This document shows positions 41,540-52,141 of a DNA stretch of 64,000 nt, piece by piece; the first letter of the stretch is position 1; the number at the start of each line of letters is the position of its first letter. Source of the DNA: Bin87 sp965220055 (GTDB lineage: Bacteria; Chloroflexota; Dehalococcoidia; Lucifugimonadales; UBA3495); assembly GCA_965220055.1 (NCBI GenBank), contig CBDCPE010000003.1, forward strand, positions 186,001 to 250,000. Reading direction: 5' to 3'. The position numbers and the translations under genes are program-made. The notes beneath the pieces are model-generated. The model did not search any database, was not told the origin of the DNA, and worked only from the letters and a program-made list of their open reading frames with translations.

Positions 41540-42388
41540 ATGTACGACCTCAACGGCAAGACCGCCCTCGTCACCGGCGCCGGCGGACGCCACGGCATCG
41601 GCCGCGCCATCGCTACCCGTCTCGCTTACGAGGGCGCTGACGTCGTGGTAACCGACGTAGAGGCTTCCCTGGACGCCATCCGCACCGAGGACCGCCTCGA
41701 CGGCTGGGAAGGACTGCCCAGCGTGGTCAAGGAGATCCAGGCCATGGGCCGGCGCAGCGTGGGCCTGTACTACGACGTCGCCGACAGCGCGCAGGTCGAC
41801 GGCATGGTCTCCGATACCCTCGGCGAGTTTGGCAAGATCGACATCCTGGTCAACAACGCCGGCTCGCGCCCTGGCCGCGACCGCGTGCTCGTCGTGGAAC
41901 TGGAGGAGGACGCCTTCGACGAGGTCATGCGCGTCAACGTCCGCGGCACCTACCTGGTCAGTCGCGCCGTCTGCCGCCACATGGTCGACCGTGGCGGCCC
42001 GGGCAAGATCATCAACATATCCTCCGGCGCCGGCAAGCGCGGCATCGCCCGCTACGGGGCCTACTGCGCCAGCAAGTTCGCCGTCATCGGCTTCACCCAG
42101 TCCCTGGCCCAGGAGATGGCGCCCTACCACGTCAACGTCAATGCCATCTGCCCCGGCCTCGTTGACACCGAGCGCGTCGACTTCATCGCCGCCGCTCTGG
42201 CTCCCGAGGGAACCTCCGGCGAGGAGCACCGCGCTATGATGGTCCGCGAGCGCGAGATGCGCGTGCCCCTGGGCCGCATCGCCCAGGGCGATGACATCGC
42301 CCGCATGGCCGCCTTCCTGTCCTCCGACGAGTCCGACTACATGACTGGCCTCAGCATCAGCGTCTCCGGCGGCTCCGAGATGAGCTAG
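41540..42388 (+). CDS. Short-chain dehydrogenase/reductase
   Basis: 282 residues from ATG 41540, with AGGAG 8 nt upstream. Rossmann motif TGAGGRHGIGRAIA, NNAG (DILVNNAGSRPGRD), catalytic Ser (IINISSGAGK), Tyr-x-x-x-Lys (YGAYCASKFAVIGF) and NAICPGLVDT. A complete classical SDR using NAD(P)H; the substrate is unknown. The first 16 codons were copied into the chimeric ORF at 40684. Confidence 0.9.
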   Translation: MYDLNGKTALVTGAGGRHGIGRAIATRLAYEGADVVVTDVEASLDAIRTEDRLDGWEGLPSVVKEIQAMGRRSVGLYYDVADSAQVDGMVSDTLGEFGKIDILVNNAGSRPGRDRVLVVELEEDAFDEVMRVNVRGTYLVSRAVCRHMVDRGGPGKIINISSGAGKRGIARYGAYCASKFAVIGFTQSLAQEMAPYHVNVNAICPGLVDTERVDFIAAALAPEGTSGEEHRAMMVREREMRVPLGRIAQGDDIARMAAFLSSDESDYMTGLSISVSGGSEMS

Positions 42389-42459
42389 GATCAAAACGGC
42401 CTGTATAATGGCGTCGGAGACGCCGCGATGAACACTCGAGCGGACAAATCGCCGGCATC

Positions 42460-42621
42460 GTGACGGAGGTCCTGTTCTTGCTGAGAGGTATCGGAATCCT
42501 GTTCGCCTTGCCGGACCGATGGCCTTGGTACCTGAATGTCATGTTTGAAATCATGGTGCTCGGTTGCAGCATGTTGTGCTTCTCGGCCGTGGCGTTCGGC
42601 ATCTCAGGTCCCAGAAAGTAG
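42460..42621 (+). CDS. Membrane mini-protein
   Basis: 53 residues if started at GTG 42460. The frame reads TEVLFLLRGIGILFALPDRW, then PWYLNVMFEIMVLGCSMLCF and SAVAFGISGPRK: two hydrophobic helices with a basic end. It lies 10 nt before the next membrane-protein start. No family. Support is the clean membrane-protein pattern and the tight spacing. Confidence 0.4.
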   Translation: MTEVLFLLRGIGILFALPDRWPWYLNVMFEIMVLGCSMLCFSAVAFGISGPRK

Positions 42622-42631
42622 GCACGGTGAT

Positions 42632-42928
42632 ATGCTTCGTGTTCCCGGCGTTTGGGAAGGTGTAGCTGTCGGGGCATACGGTTTAGTACTCGCTGTTGCC
42701 GTGGCCAACGCAATTATGGGGTTTGCACTGGACGTATCCATCATCCTCGTGCTTTCTGTAGCAGTCCTTCTCGGCAGCATTTTCGGGGAACGGCGTGACA
42801 CTTGGAGCACGGATCGCCAATTCAGTTCGGCCCGCGTGTTCTTCCGCACCTTTGAATGGTTGAGCCTCGCCGTCGCTGGATACATCATCCTTTCCGTTAT
42901 TGGCACCAATACCGATACTGCTACGTAG
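42632..42928 (+). CDS. Small membrane protein
   Basis: 98 residues from ATG 42632, the first start that suits the hydrophobic pattern. Helices at about 8-45 (VAVGAYGLVLAVAVANAIMG; SIILVLSVAVLLGSIFG) and 75-92 (WLSLAVAGYIILSVIG), with a charged loop between them (GERRDTWSTDRQFSSAR). No family recognised. gatC starts 23 nt downstream. Confidence 0.45.
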   Translation: MLRVPGVWEGVAVGAYGLVLAVAVANAIMGFALDVSIILVLSVAVLLGSIFGERRDTWSTDRQFSSARVFFRTFEWLSLAVAGYIILSVIGTNTDTAT

Positions 42929-42951
42929 CAACGTGGAGCAATAGATAAAAT

Positions 42952-43242
42952 ATGCCCATCGACCGCGCCCAGGTAGAACACATCGCCGCCCTGGCCCGCA
43001 TCGCCCTCACCGACGCGGAGAAGGAGGCGTTCGCCCGCCAGCTCTCCGACATCCTGGACCAGTTTGAGGATCTGCAGGCCCTGGATACAACCGGCGTGCC
43101 GCCCACCGCTCATGTCGCCGGCCTCGACACCGTGCTGCGCGACGACGAGGCCGCCAGCAGCCTGGACGCCGAGGATACGCTGCTCAATGCCCCGCGCCGG
43201 CGTGCAGACTTTTTCCAGGTCCGCGTCGTGCTGGAGGAGTAA
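42952..43242 (+). CDS. gatC: Aspartyl/glutamyl-tRNA amidotransferase subunit C
   Basis: 96 residues. IDRAQVEHIAALARIALTDA starts the GatC helical wrap; LDTVLRDDEAASSLDAEDTL and LNAPRRRADFFQVRVVLEE are the conserved end. GatC stabilises the GatA-GatB complex, which converts Glu-tRNA(Gln), and in many bacteria Asp-tRNA(Asn), to the amide form. gatA follows after 4 nt. gatB is not in the window. The nearby asnS suggests the main use is Gln-tRNA. Confidence 0.92.
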   Translation: MPIDRAQVEHIAALARIALTDAEKEAFARQLSDILDQFEDLQALDTTGVPPTAHVAGLDTVLRDDEAASSLDAEDTLLNAPRRRADFFQVRVVLEE

Positions 43243-43246
43243 CGCC

Positions 43247-44734
43247 GTGAGCGAACCACCTTCGGATCAGCTCTGGCAGCTCGGCGTGGCCGAAGCCTCG
43301 TGCCTCCTCGCCGACCGCCAAATCAGCAGCGTCGAGTTGACCGATGCGTGCCTGGAACGCATCGTGGAGGTGGACGACCGGATATCCGCCTACATCACTG
43401 TCACCGCTGACGTTGCACGCCAACAGGCTGCAGATGCCGAGAAGCGCATCGCCGCCCATCATCGCGAAGGTAGCAGGGCCGCTCCCCTCACCGGCGTTCC
43501 CATGCAGATCAAGGACCTGCTTTGCACTCATGGGATCGCCACAACCTGCGCCTCGCGAATGCTTGCCGAGTACGTACCGGTCTACGATGCCACCGCCGTG
43601 GCCCGCCTACGCGAGCAGGGCGCCGTCCTCCTGGGCAAAGGCAACATGGACGAGTTCGGCATGGGGTCGTCCACCGAGAACTCCGCCTTCTTCCCCACGC
43701 GCAACCCCTGGGACACCTCCCGCGTTCCCGGCGGCAGCAGCGGCGGCTCGGCGGCGGCGGTGGCCGCCGGCGCCGCCCCCTTTGCCCTGGGCACCGACAC
43801 CGGCGGCAGCATACGCCAGCCGGCTTCCTTCTGCGGCGTCACCGGCCTGAAGCCCACTTACGGCCGGGTCAGCCGCTACGGCCTGGTGGCCTACGCATCC
43901 TCATTGGACCAGGTCGGCCCGCTGGCCCGCGATGCCGGCGACTGCGCCCTCATCCTCCAGGCCATCGCCGGCCATGACCCCCGCGACGCGACCTCGCTGC
44001 CAGATCCGGTACCCGACTACTCCGCCGCGCTCACCGGTGACATTTCCGGCCTGCGCCTGGGCGTGCCCAGCGAGTACTTTGCGGAGGGTATGGATGATGG
44101 TGTCCGCGCTTCGGTGACCGCTGCCATCGACCAACTTGCGGCCCTGGGCGTGGAGATCCGCGAGGTCTCCCTGCCCACCACCCAGTACGCCCTCGCCTGC
44201 TATTACATCATCGCCCCGTCCGAATGCTCGGCCAACCTGGCCCGCTACGACGGCGTCAAGTACGGCTACTCCCACCAGGGCGACGGCGACATGTGGGAGG
44301 CAATGGAGCGCACCCGGCAGCACGGTTTCGGCCCGGAGGTCAAGCGCCGCATCATGTTGGGCGCCTTCGCCCTGTCCTCGGGCTACTACGACGCCTACTA
44401 CCACAAGGCCCAGCAGGTCCGTACCCTGATCCGACAGGACTTCGCCCGCGTCTTTGAGGAAGTCGATGCCTTGGCCGCTCCGGTCTCCCCGGTGGTCGCC
44501 TTCCCCATCGGCGAACGCACCGACGACCCGGTGCGCATGTACCTGGTCGACGTCTACACCCTCCCCGTCAACATGGCCGGCCTCCCCGCCATGTCCGTCC
44601 CTTGCGGCTTCAGCGACGGTCTCCCCGTCGGCCTCCAACTCATCGGCCCCCACCTGGCGGAGGGTCGGCTGCTGAACATCGCACACACCTACCAGCAGGC
44701 AACGCAGTGGCACCGGGAGCGGCCGGAGATCTGA
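43247..44734 (+). CDS. gatA: Aspartyl/glutamyl-tRNA amidotransferase subunit A
   Basis: 495 residues from GTG 43247, 4 nt after gatC. Amidase-signature family with a Ser-cisSer-Lys triad: Lys in MQIKDLLCTHG (about 89), and the serines in VPGGSSGGSAAAVAAG (about 163) and DTGGSIRQPASFCGV. It releases ammonia from glutamine for transfer to the charged tRNA in GatB. Length and motifs are complete. Confidence 0.95.
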   Translation: MSEPPSDQLWQLGVAEASCLLADRQISSVELTDACLERIVEVDDRISAYITVTADVARQQAADAEKRIAAHHREGSRAAPLTGVPMQIKDLLCTHGIATTCASRMLAEYVPVYDATAVARLREQGAVLLGKGNMDEFGMGSSTENSAFFPTRNPWDTSRVPGGSSGGSAAAVAAGAAPFALGTDTGGSIRQPASFCGVTGLKPTYGRVSRYGLVAYASSLDQVGPLARDAGDCALILQAIAGHDPRDATSLPDPVPDYSAALTGDISGLRLGVPSEYFAEGMDDGVRASVTAAIDQLAALGVEIREVSLPTTQYALACYYIIAPSECSANLARYDGVKYGYSHQGDGDMWEAMERTRQHGFGPEVKRRIMLGAFALSSGYYDAYYHKAQQVRTLIRQDFARVFEEVDALAAPVSPVVAFPIGERTDDPVRMYLVDVYTLPVNMAGLPAMSVPCGFSDGLPVGLQLIGPHLAEGRLLNIAHTYQQATQWHRERPEI

Positions 44735-44779
44735 ATCGAGGTCACGATCGCTGGCGAGTTTCAGCGGTCTCGATATCGG

Positions 44780-45595
44780 TTACAAAATCCGGTTTAAGTC
44801 AATATCGAATCCCGCAGCCTTTAGTTCCCTGGCCAAGGTCAACTTCCAACCGTCATTATTGTCAAGCGGAATGTAGACTACTCCGTCGTAATCCGACGGC
44901 CTTTCGATGTTTCCTTTGAGGAGGGCGCATACTCGCTTCCGACCGATGTTCCCCGCGAAGTAGCCCAACTCGAAGACCACGTTTTGTCTCATCCGCAATT
45001 TCAGGTTGCCGCGGTCGCTGCCTAGAGCACCGACGTCGTCTGGAGTGCACAAAGCGACGGCGAAACCCGCTGATTGGGCGTGTTCCTCAAACTTTTCGAT
45101 TATGGTATTGTCTCTGCTGGGCTGCTCTTGCAACATGATTGGCTTGAGACCCAAGCTTTCAAGGAATCTCGCCACTTGTTGCTTGGCCTCTTCATCTCTC
45201 CCGTGAACTACAAAAACGTTATTTGTGATGACAGGTTTTTCAAGTGCGGACTTTTCGGGCATACCAGAGACGTGCATGTCGTCTGACCAATATTCATGGA
45301 TTTCTTCGAGCATAGACTCCAGGATTGCAGCCGCCTGCTGTAGCCCATATCGCCAAGCCTGGTGGAAAAGGTAGTCTGGGGTGTCTGTGCTAAAAATTCC
45401 CAAAGTGTAACGAATGTTGCGAAATCCGTTGACTTGACGAGTGTTCATACCAAACGTATATTCTAAAGTCACCTCTGTATTTCGACGCCACTTCGCGAAT
45501 TCTTGCGATCTGCTATTGGTTTCTGCTACCTCTGGTATGGCATCGAGCGCTTTTTGAATTCGGTCGATTGCTTGGACTTTGCTTGGTTTTATCAC
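44780..45595 (-). CDS. TIR-like nucleotide-binding effector protein
   Basis: 271 residues. The N-terminal 115 residues are helical and unfamiliar. From about 125 it carries a TIR-like domain of the predicted nucleotide-binding type (PF10137): NNVFVVHGRDEEAKQQVARF, LQEQPSRDNTIIEKFEEHAQ, AGFAVALCTPDDVGA and RQNVVFELGYFAGNIGRKRV. Related domains are NAD-degrading effectors in CBASS/Pycsar-type immunity. No cyclase or other partner is adjacent. The gene and its upstream region are AT-richer than the neighbours, consistent with transfer. Confidence 0.75.
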   Translation of the reverse strand: MIKPSKVQAIDRIQKALDAIPEVAETNSRSQEFAKWRRNTEVTLEYTFGMNTRQVNGFRNIRYTLGIFSTDTPDYLFHQAWRYGLQQAAAILESMLEEIHEYWSDDMHVSGMPEKSALEKPVITNNVFVVHGRDEEAKQQVARFLESLGLKPIMLQEQPSRDNTIIEKFEEHAQSAGFAVALCTPDDVGALGSDRGNLKLRMRQNVVFELGYFAGNIGRKRVCALLKGNIERPSDYDGVVYIPLDNNDGWKLTLARELKAAGFDIDLNRIL

Positions 45596-45810
45596 TTGAT
45601 ACGACCCCCCGCTTTACACCCGTTCAGTACGTACCCGAGAAAACATCACACGATTTGTGATGCCACGCATTCGTGCTCAAATGCTCGACAGTAAATCTTG
45701 CGTTACCGTTTACTGGCGAGCACTTGGTCATTATAGCCACCCGAGTCAAAGACTTCCTGCCTGCTGAGTGGGCAGGTAGCGCTTCGGACTACGCAAACGT
45801 CCGTCACTGT

Positions 45811-46771
45811 TCACTCCCGCTGCGCCGTGAGGGCCCAGCCGGCGAGGTAGGGTGAGTCGAACTTGGCGCGCATCCGCGCTACGGGGTCGTTGGAGTCGAC
45901 TTCGGGGTCGGCCCAGTTGGCTCGGATAATGAGGTAGTACGGTCCGGGTTCGTCGAGCGCCGGAGCGAGCAGTTGCCAGTGTTCGCCGTCATCCAGCACG
46001 GGGTTGGTTTCCATGTGGCGGTTGACCTCGTATCCGTTGTTGGTCGTGTCGCAGGAAAACTCGCGGAACGCGTCGTCCACGGCGGGCGATCCGTCAGTTT
46101 CCAGTTCACGGAACAGGCCGAGTTCGATCTCGGCGGGGGCTATTGACGTGCCCAGGTCTATGACCAGGATGTGCCCTTGGGATACGACCAGCGCCGCAGG
46201 CCACTCGAAAGGCAGTTTCGGTTCCTGTTGCACCTCTTCGCCGTCGATGAGCCAGCGATAGAAGGCGAGTGCCCCGAGGGATTCGCCGTCGGAGGAAGAA
46301 GCCTCGGATGTTTCGGCGATCAGACGGGTTTCGGGTGGGCGTTTCGGGGGTTGCGTCAATGGCGGCAGGTCGTGCGCTGCCACCAGGGGAACGGTCACTC
46401 CACCCTCGGGCGCATCAAAGCATTGCAGACGGTTGGACAGGTACGTCGTGTCTTCACCGGCTGACTGGTCCGCGTTGCCGTCCGACTCTGTTGCGGCTCC
46501 GTGTGGCGCAGTCGCCTCGGGCTCTATGGGCGATGCCGTTGCGGCCTCGGAGCCTTGGGAGGGATCATGACGAGTGAGTTCGTGGCCCACATCCGTAGGC
46601 GTGGGTAATGGCTGCGCGATGGCGGTGGCTACGGCGGGTTGAGGGTCAACCCTGGTTTCATCGCCCGGAGGAGTTTCGCCCGGCGCGGCGGGGGGCGGTG
46701 GGCGCGCAGGCTACGACGGCCAGCAGCATCACAATGGAGGCGAATATGCAAAGACGGACATTGAAGAACAT
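45811..46771 (-). pseudogene. Lipoprotein gene with a homopolymer frameshift
   Basis: A lipoprotein signal peptide (MFFNVRLCIFASIVMLLAVV, then ACAP) starts at ATG 46769-46771 but runs into a stop after 37 codons. The next frame continues as a Pro/Ala-rich linker (PAAPGETPPGDETRVDPQPA) into a 259-residue region with a C-terminal globular part (LGALAFYRWLIDGEEVQQEP to AGWALTAQRE). The switch is in a run of six C at about 46694; five C would give one frame. This may be an inactivated gene, a phase-variable one or an assembly error. Family unknown. Confidence 0.6.
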
Positions 46772-46943
46772 TGTCGTGTTTCCAATATGGAGGAGACCCG
46801 CGCCCGTTCAAGTCGTTGGGTGGTTGGGTAGCACGGATGGATGATGCCGATTATGACACAGGCGTGCCGAACGAACCTGCAATCCTGACGCTCGCGTCCG
46901 CTGTGCTAAAATCGCCGAAATAACCATGCCCCGGAGGCCCGCC

Positions 46944-48359
<1,416 letters not shown>

Positions 48360-48530
48360 TCCTCGGCCGCTACGATGCGGCGTCTCCGGGTTGCTGATTG
48401 CCGACCGGTTAACGGGATCGATAATGCCGGCGCTCGTGTGCTGATCCCCTCCCGCAATCGCTGACGCGCGCCGCAGTTCGCAGGCGAAATGCCGATGTTT
48501 GCCTGTGTATATTATCGTGCAATATGATAA

Positions 48531-48559
48531 TTGACTTTGCAATTTGCCGATGGTACTGT
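48531..48559 (+). promoter_or_regulatory. Sigma70-like promoter cut off from its gene by IS66
   Basis: TTGACT (48531-48536), a 17-nt spacer and TACTGT (48554-48559). It points at the first solute-binding lipoprotein gene. Removing the IS66 element would bring it to about 76 nt from that ATG. Confidence 0.5.
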
Positions 48560-48591
48560 CTGGCGGGAAACGAAAAGCCCCTTTTTTGCAT

Positions 48592-50087
48592 GTAACTGTT
48601 CAGAGTTGGGAAGGTGAATTGATCGAAAGCGGGTAGCGGAGGTACTGGCGCTGGTGACGGAGGTTATGTCATATACCAGTGATGGATGGGGAAATCGATC
48701 TGACCACTGCCGACCGGGATACCCTCAATGGCGTCATCGTCCGGCAGCGGGCCATCATCGAACGGCTGGAGCAGCGGATTGCCCAACTGGAAGGGCCGGC
48801 CAAGCCCAGCGGCTCACGTCGGATGCACGGCCTGAAGCGCAAAGCCCAGGGGAAACCGGGCCAAGGGGAAACTGGGCCAGCGCAAAGGTCCACGCCAGGC
48901 GCGTCGCCACGGCTTGGCTCGGGCCCGCATGATGCCCACCCAGCGGGTGGAGCATGTGGAGGAGGAGTGTCCCGATGGTGGGATCCGGCTGTCAGGCGGC
49001 TGGGAACCGCGCACCCGGGAGGTGATTGACCTGCCCCGAGTTCCGGTGCAGATCACCGAGCACGTCTACATCGCTCGTACCTGCCCCCTCTGCCGACTAG
49101 GGTGGACACCACCGGCGTCAACCCAGGGCGTGGTGATGGGCAAGCAGCGTCTGGGGGTGAATGTCGTAAGCCGGATTGCCACCCTCAGGGAAGAGGCTCG
49201 GCTGCCCTTCCGCACCATCCGGTGGTACCTGGACACCGTGCATGGGCGGCGTCTCCGCCTGGGCGCCATCGTCGAGGCCACGCAAAGGGTCGCGGGCAAG
49301 GCCCCGGCAGTGGTGGCAGACATTCTGGAGCGCATCCGAGGCAGTCCGGTGGTCCACGCCGATGAGACCGGCGGGCGGGAGGACGGACACAACGGCTACG
49401 TGTGGACCTTCAGCACTCCCACCCCGCGGTACTTCCTGCGGCGCGGCTGGGGCAAGACCGTGGTGGACGAAGTCCTGGGCGAGGAGTTTTCCGGTGTGCT
49501 GGTCAGCGACTTCTATGCCGCCTACCACCACCCGAGCCCTTGACCAATCGCGGCCCCAAACAACGCTGCTGGGCCCACCTGCTGCGGGATGTCCACCACC
49601 TGCGCATCCTCTGCCCCGAGGATCACCGATGCCCCGAGGATCACCGACTGAACCAGTGGGCTGACGCCGTCCACCATCTCTACCGCCAGGCCACAACCTT
49701 TACACATGGCTCCGCGAAACAGCCGCACACCGCCCAATTTGCCTTTGAGCAGTGCCTGCTGGCCCCCTGCCGTCCCTACCGGGATGACCCGTCGGCCGTC
49801 CCGGCCCGGCTGTGCCGACGCATGGAGAACCACATCAAGGAACTCTTCGTCAAGGAACTCTTCGTCTGCGTGGCTCAACCGAAGGTGCCGTCGGACAACA
49901 ACGCCGCCGAGCGCAGCTGGCGCCACCTGGTGGTCAGCCGGAAGATCAGCGCAGGAACCCGCTCCCACCAGGGTACCGATACCAAGATGACGCTGGCCTC
50001 AATCTTCGGCACCTGGCGGGCCCAAGGCCTCAACCTTCTCACCGCCTGCCACCATCTGCTCACTTCCCCTCAAGTCTGAACTATTAC
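48592..50087 (+). mobile_element. IS66-family element with degenerate transposase
   Basis: 1496 bp. Ends are GTAACTGTTCAGAGTTGGGA (left) and, read inward from the right, GTAATAGTTCAGACTTGAGG; GTAA ends are typical of IS66. A perfect 8-bp direct repeat TTTTGCAT flanks it at 48584-48591 and 50088-50095. Only the main transposase is present, with no tnpA/tnpB accessory genes. It lies between asnS and the first binding-protein gene, 36 nt before that ATG. Confidence 0.9.
48682..50079 (+). pseudogene. IS66-family transposase with two frameshifts
   Basis: Three overlapping frames together give a full IS66 transposase: a coiled-coil start (RQRAIIERLEQRIAQLE), a zinc-finger-like part (ECPDGGIRLSGGW, CPLCRLGW) and DDE parts (VVHADETGGRED; VLVSDFYAAYHH; SDNNAAERSWRHLVVSRKIS). 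The first shift comes from a 16-bp tandem duplication at 48849-48880; removing one copy restores GKLGQRKGPRQARR in frame. The second is near 49537. Two in-frame duplications also occur: 18 bp at 49612-49647 and 15 bp at 49837-49866. Confidence 0.85.
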
Positions 50088-50131
50088 TTTTGCATGGGTC
50101 TTATAGCAACTGAACATCAGGAGGTAACCCT

Positions 50132-51952
50132 ATGGCAATTTACCGTCAGGCTCGCGTGCCACGCGTCGTTGTCGCCCTTGTGCTGCTGTTATCTCTGGCG
50201 GCCGTCTGGGCCTGCGGCGGCTCCGCTCCCGAGGAAACGCAAACTGCGGCCCCAGCAGCGCCGACTGATGTGCCTGCCGCCGCCGTCGCCACCTCGGCTC
50301 CCGAGCCCACCGCCATGCCGGCCATGGCCGATGCAGGTAGTTATCTCCACCTGGCCGTGACCCCGCTGCCCCAGGACACCTACCTGCCCTGGCTGGCCAC
50401 CAGCAGCGGGCACCTGGTTTTCCGCCCCATGTGGGAGAACCTGACCACCATCTCCCCGGAAACCGGTGTCTCCGTCATCCTGCCCCAGCTTGCCCGGGCG
50501 TGGGATGTCAACGCCGACGCCAGCGAGTACACCTTCTACCTCCAGGAGGGTGTCCAACTGCACCACGGCTGGGGTGAGTTCACCGTCAAGGACGTGATCT
50601 TCACCATTGACCAGCAGATGTCTGACCCCCTGGCAGGCTGCAAGTCGCCGCTCAAGAAGTTCATGGGGTACGACTCCATGACCGAGATGGTCGACTCCGG
50701 CAAAATGGAGGTGATTGACGACTACACCTTCAAGATGACGTTGGCCCAACCCCAGGTGGACGTGGCGGACTGGTGGTTCAACATCCTGGTGGTGCCCTGT
50801 GCCGCAGTGCGCAGCGCGGCTCAATACGAGGCCGAGGGCGACGCCATGTTTGAAAGCGGTCCGGCCGGCACCGGCGGTTACCAGTACACGCAGCGGGAGC
50901 TCAAGGAGTTCGCCGAGTACGAAGCCGTGCCCTACGACCACTGGCGGGTGAACCCGGAGTTCAAGCGCCTGCGCATTAGCACGACCCCAGAAGACCTGAC
51001 CCGTCTGGCCTTGCTGTTGACCGGCGAAGCCAACATGGTGGACGTGCCCAAGGTCCTGCACCAGCAGGCGATCGACGAGGGGATGGAGGTGTTCGAAAGC
51101 CCACTGCCGTCGGTGGGCCTCTCCATTTTCCCTCTGGGCCAATACTACGTGAGTGAGGTGAATTGGAACCCCGACACCGAGCCTTGGACCGCTCCCGGCG
51201 AGACCGGCAACAAGGTCCGCGAAGCGATGAACCGGGCCATCAACCGGGAGCAGATCATCAACGAACTGTTCAAGGGCCGCGGGGAGCCGATGTACAACAC
51301 CATCTTCCACGACACCCTGGAGGGTTGGAACCCGCGCTGGGCCGACGAGTTCGATGAGAAGTACGGCTACGATCCGGAACGTGCCAAGCAGTTGTTGGAC
51401 GAGGCCGGCTTCCCGGGTGACAACGGACAGAATCGCTTCTTCATGGAAGTGTACCAGACCAGTCTGCCCGGCCTGCCGGAGACCATCGAGGTTGCCCAGA
51501 CCGTCGCTCAGTCCTTCCAAGACATCGGCATTGACGCCAAGCTGGTGGAGGTGGAGTTCGCCCGTGCGCTGGACGCTTTCCGCGACCGCCACGACGCCCA
51601 CTTCGCTCTGCCTGCGCGCCAGACCATCCGCCAGATCAACGCCAACACCCGCATCTATTACTACACCGGCCCCACCAACCCCGACACCGGCCTGCCCAAC
51701 GGCGGCGTCCTATACATGGAAAGTCCCCTCTACGACGAGATCTACGAGCGTCTCTTGGTGGAAACTGACCAAGCCGAGCGTAACCGGCTGATCATGGCCA
51801 TGGGCGATGACATCTACGATACCTACCGTACCATCCCCATCGTCAACGTCCGGTCCACCCTCGTGGCGAACCCCGACGAGGTGCTCGAGTACAAGTTCGG
51901 CAGCCTCACCGGCGTCTTCGGCCACCTGGAGTACGCCAAAGCCGTGAAGTAA
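50132..51952 (+). CDS. Peptide/nickel-type ABC solute-binding lipoprotein, copy 1
   Basis: 606 residues from ATG 50132, with AGGAGGT 6 nt upstream. Signal peptide with lipobox VWAC (Cys about 28), a Thr/Ala/Pro linker, then an SBP_bac_5 domain: HLAVTPLPQDTYLPWLATSS, YTFYLQEGVQLHHGWGEFTV, VREAMNRAINREQIINELFK, YDPERAKQLLDEAGFPG. It captures a ligand outside the cell for an ABC importer; no permease or ATPase gene is nearby. It is the first of three tandem paralogues and lies just behind an IS66 insertion that separates it from a promoter. Confidence 0.9.
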   Translation: MAIYRQARVPRVVVALVLLLSLAAVWACGGSAPEETQTAAPAAPTDVPAAAVATSAPEPTAMPAMADAGSYLHLAVTPLPQDTYLPWLATSSGHLVFRPMWENLTTISPETGVSVILPQLARAWDVNADASEYTFYLQEGVQLHHGWGEFTVKDVIFTIDQQMSDPLAGCKSPLKKFMGYDSMTEMVDSGKMEVIDDYTFKMTLAQPQVDVADWWFNILVVPCAAVRSAAQYEAEGDAMFESGPAGTGGYQYTQRELKEFAEYEAVPYDHWRVNPEFKRLRISTTPEDLTRLALLLTGEANMVDVPKVLHQQAIDEGMEVFESPLPSVGLSIFPLGQYYVSEVNWNPDTEPWTAPGETGNKVREAMNRAINREQIINELFKGRGEPMYNTIFHDTLEGWNPRWADEFDEKYGYDPERAKQLLDEAGFPGDNGQNRFFMEVYQTSLPGLPETIEVAQTVAQSFQDIGIDAKLVEVEFARALDAFRDRHDAHFALPARQTIRQINANTRIYYYTGPTNPDTGLPNGGVLYMESPLYDEIYERLLVETDQAERNRLIMAMGDDIYDTYRTIPIVNVRSTLVANPDEVLEYKFGSLTGVFGHLEYAKAVK

Positions 51953-51979
51953 CCAAACGGCAACATTCGCCGATCTATT

Positions 51980-52010
51980 CGGGACGGAATTCGTCATTAT
52001 GTCCCGTTTG
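51980..52010 (+). terminator. Terminator-like hairpin after copy 1
   Basis: CGGGAC (51980-51985) pairs with GTCCCG (52001-52006), followed by TTTG. The same hairpin, slightly changed, follows copy 2. Confidence 0.6.
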
Positions 52011-52051
52011 TATGGTGTAATCATTCATAAAAAGATTTATTATAATCATAA

Positions 52052-52080
52052 TTGACAGTTAATAGGTGAGATGATAACGT
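52052..52080 (+). promoter_or_regulatory. Sigma70-like promoter of copy 2
   Basis: TTGACA (52052-52057), 17-nt spacer, TAACGT (52075-52080), in an AT-rich stretch 62 nt before the ATG. A matching promoter precedes copy 3. Confidence 0.6.
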
Positions 52081-52141
52081 TTTAAGTAACGATGGCGAAA
52101 GCGCGGTGCGCGATTAGGCGACCAACAACGGAGGTATGACG

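Larger units (their letters stand above)
39892..41578. repeat. Ancient tandem duplication, two units of about 0.83-0.86 kb
   Basis: Unit 1 (about 39892-40722) and unit 2 (about 40723-41578) each start with the 3' end of the ABC ATPase gene, then hold a membrane-protein gene, then an intergenic region with GAGCATCAATCGAGC, and end with the first codons of the SDR gene. The junctions share GCCGGCGG, present in both the ATPase end and the SDR start. The units have since diverged. Confidence 0.85.
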
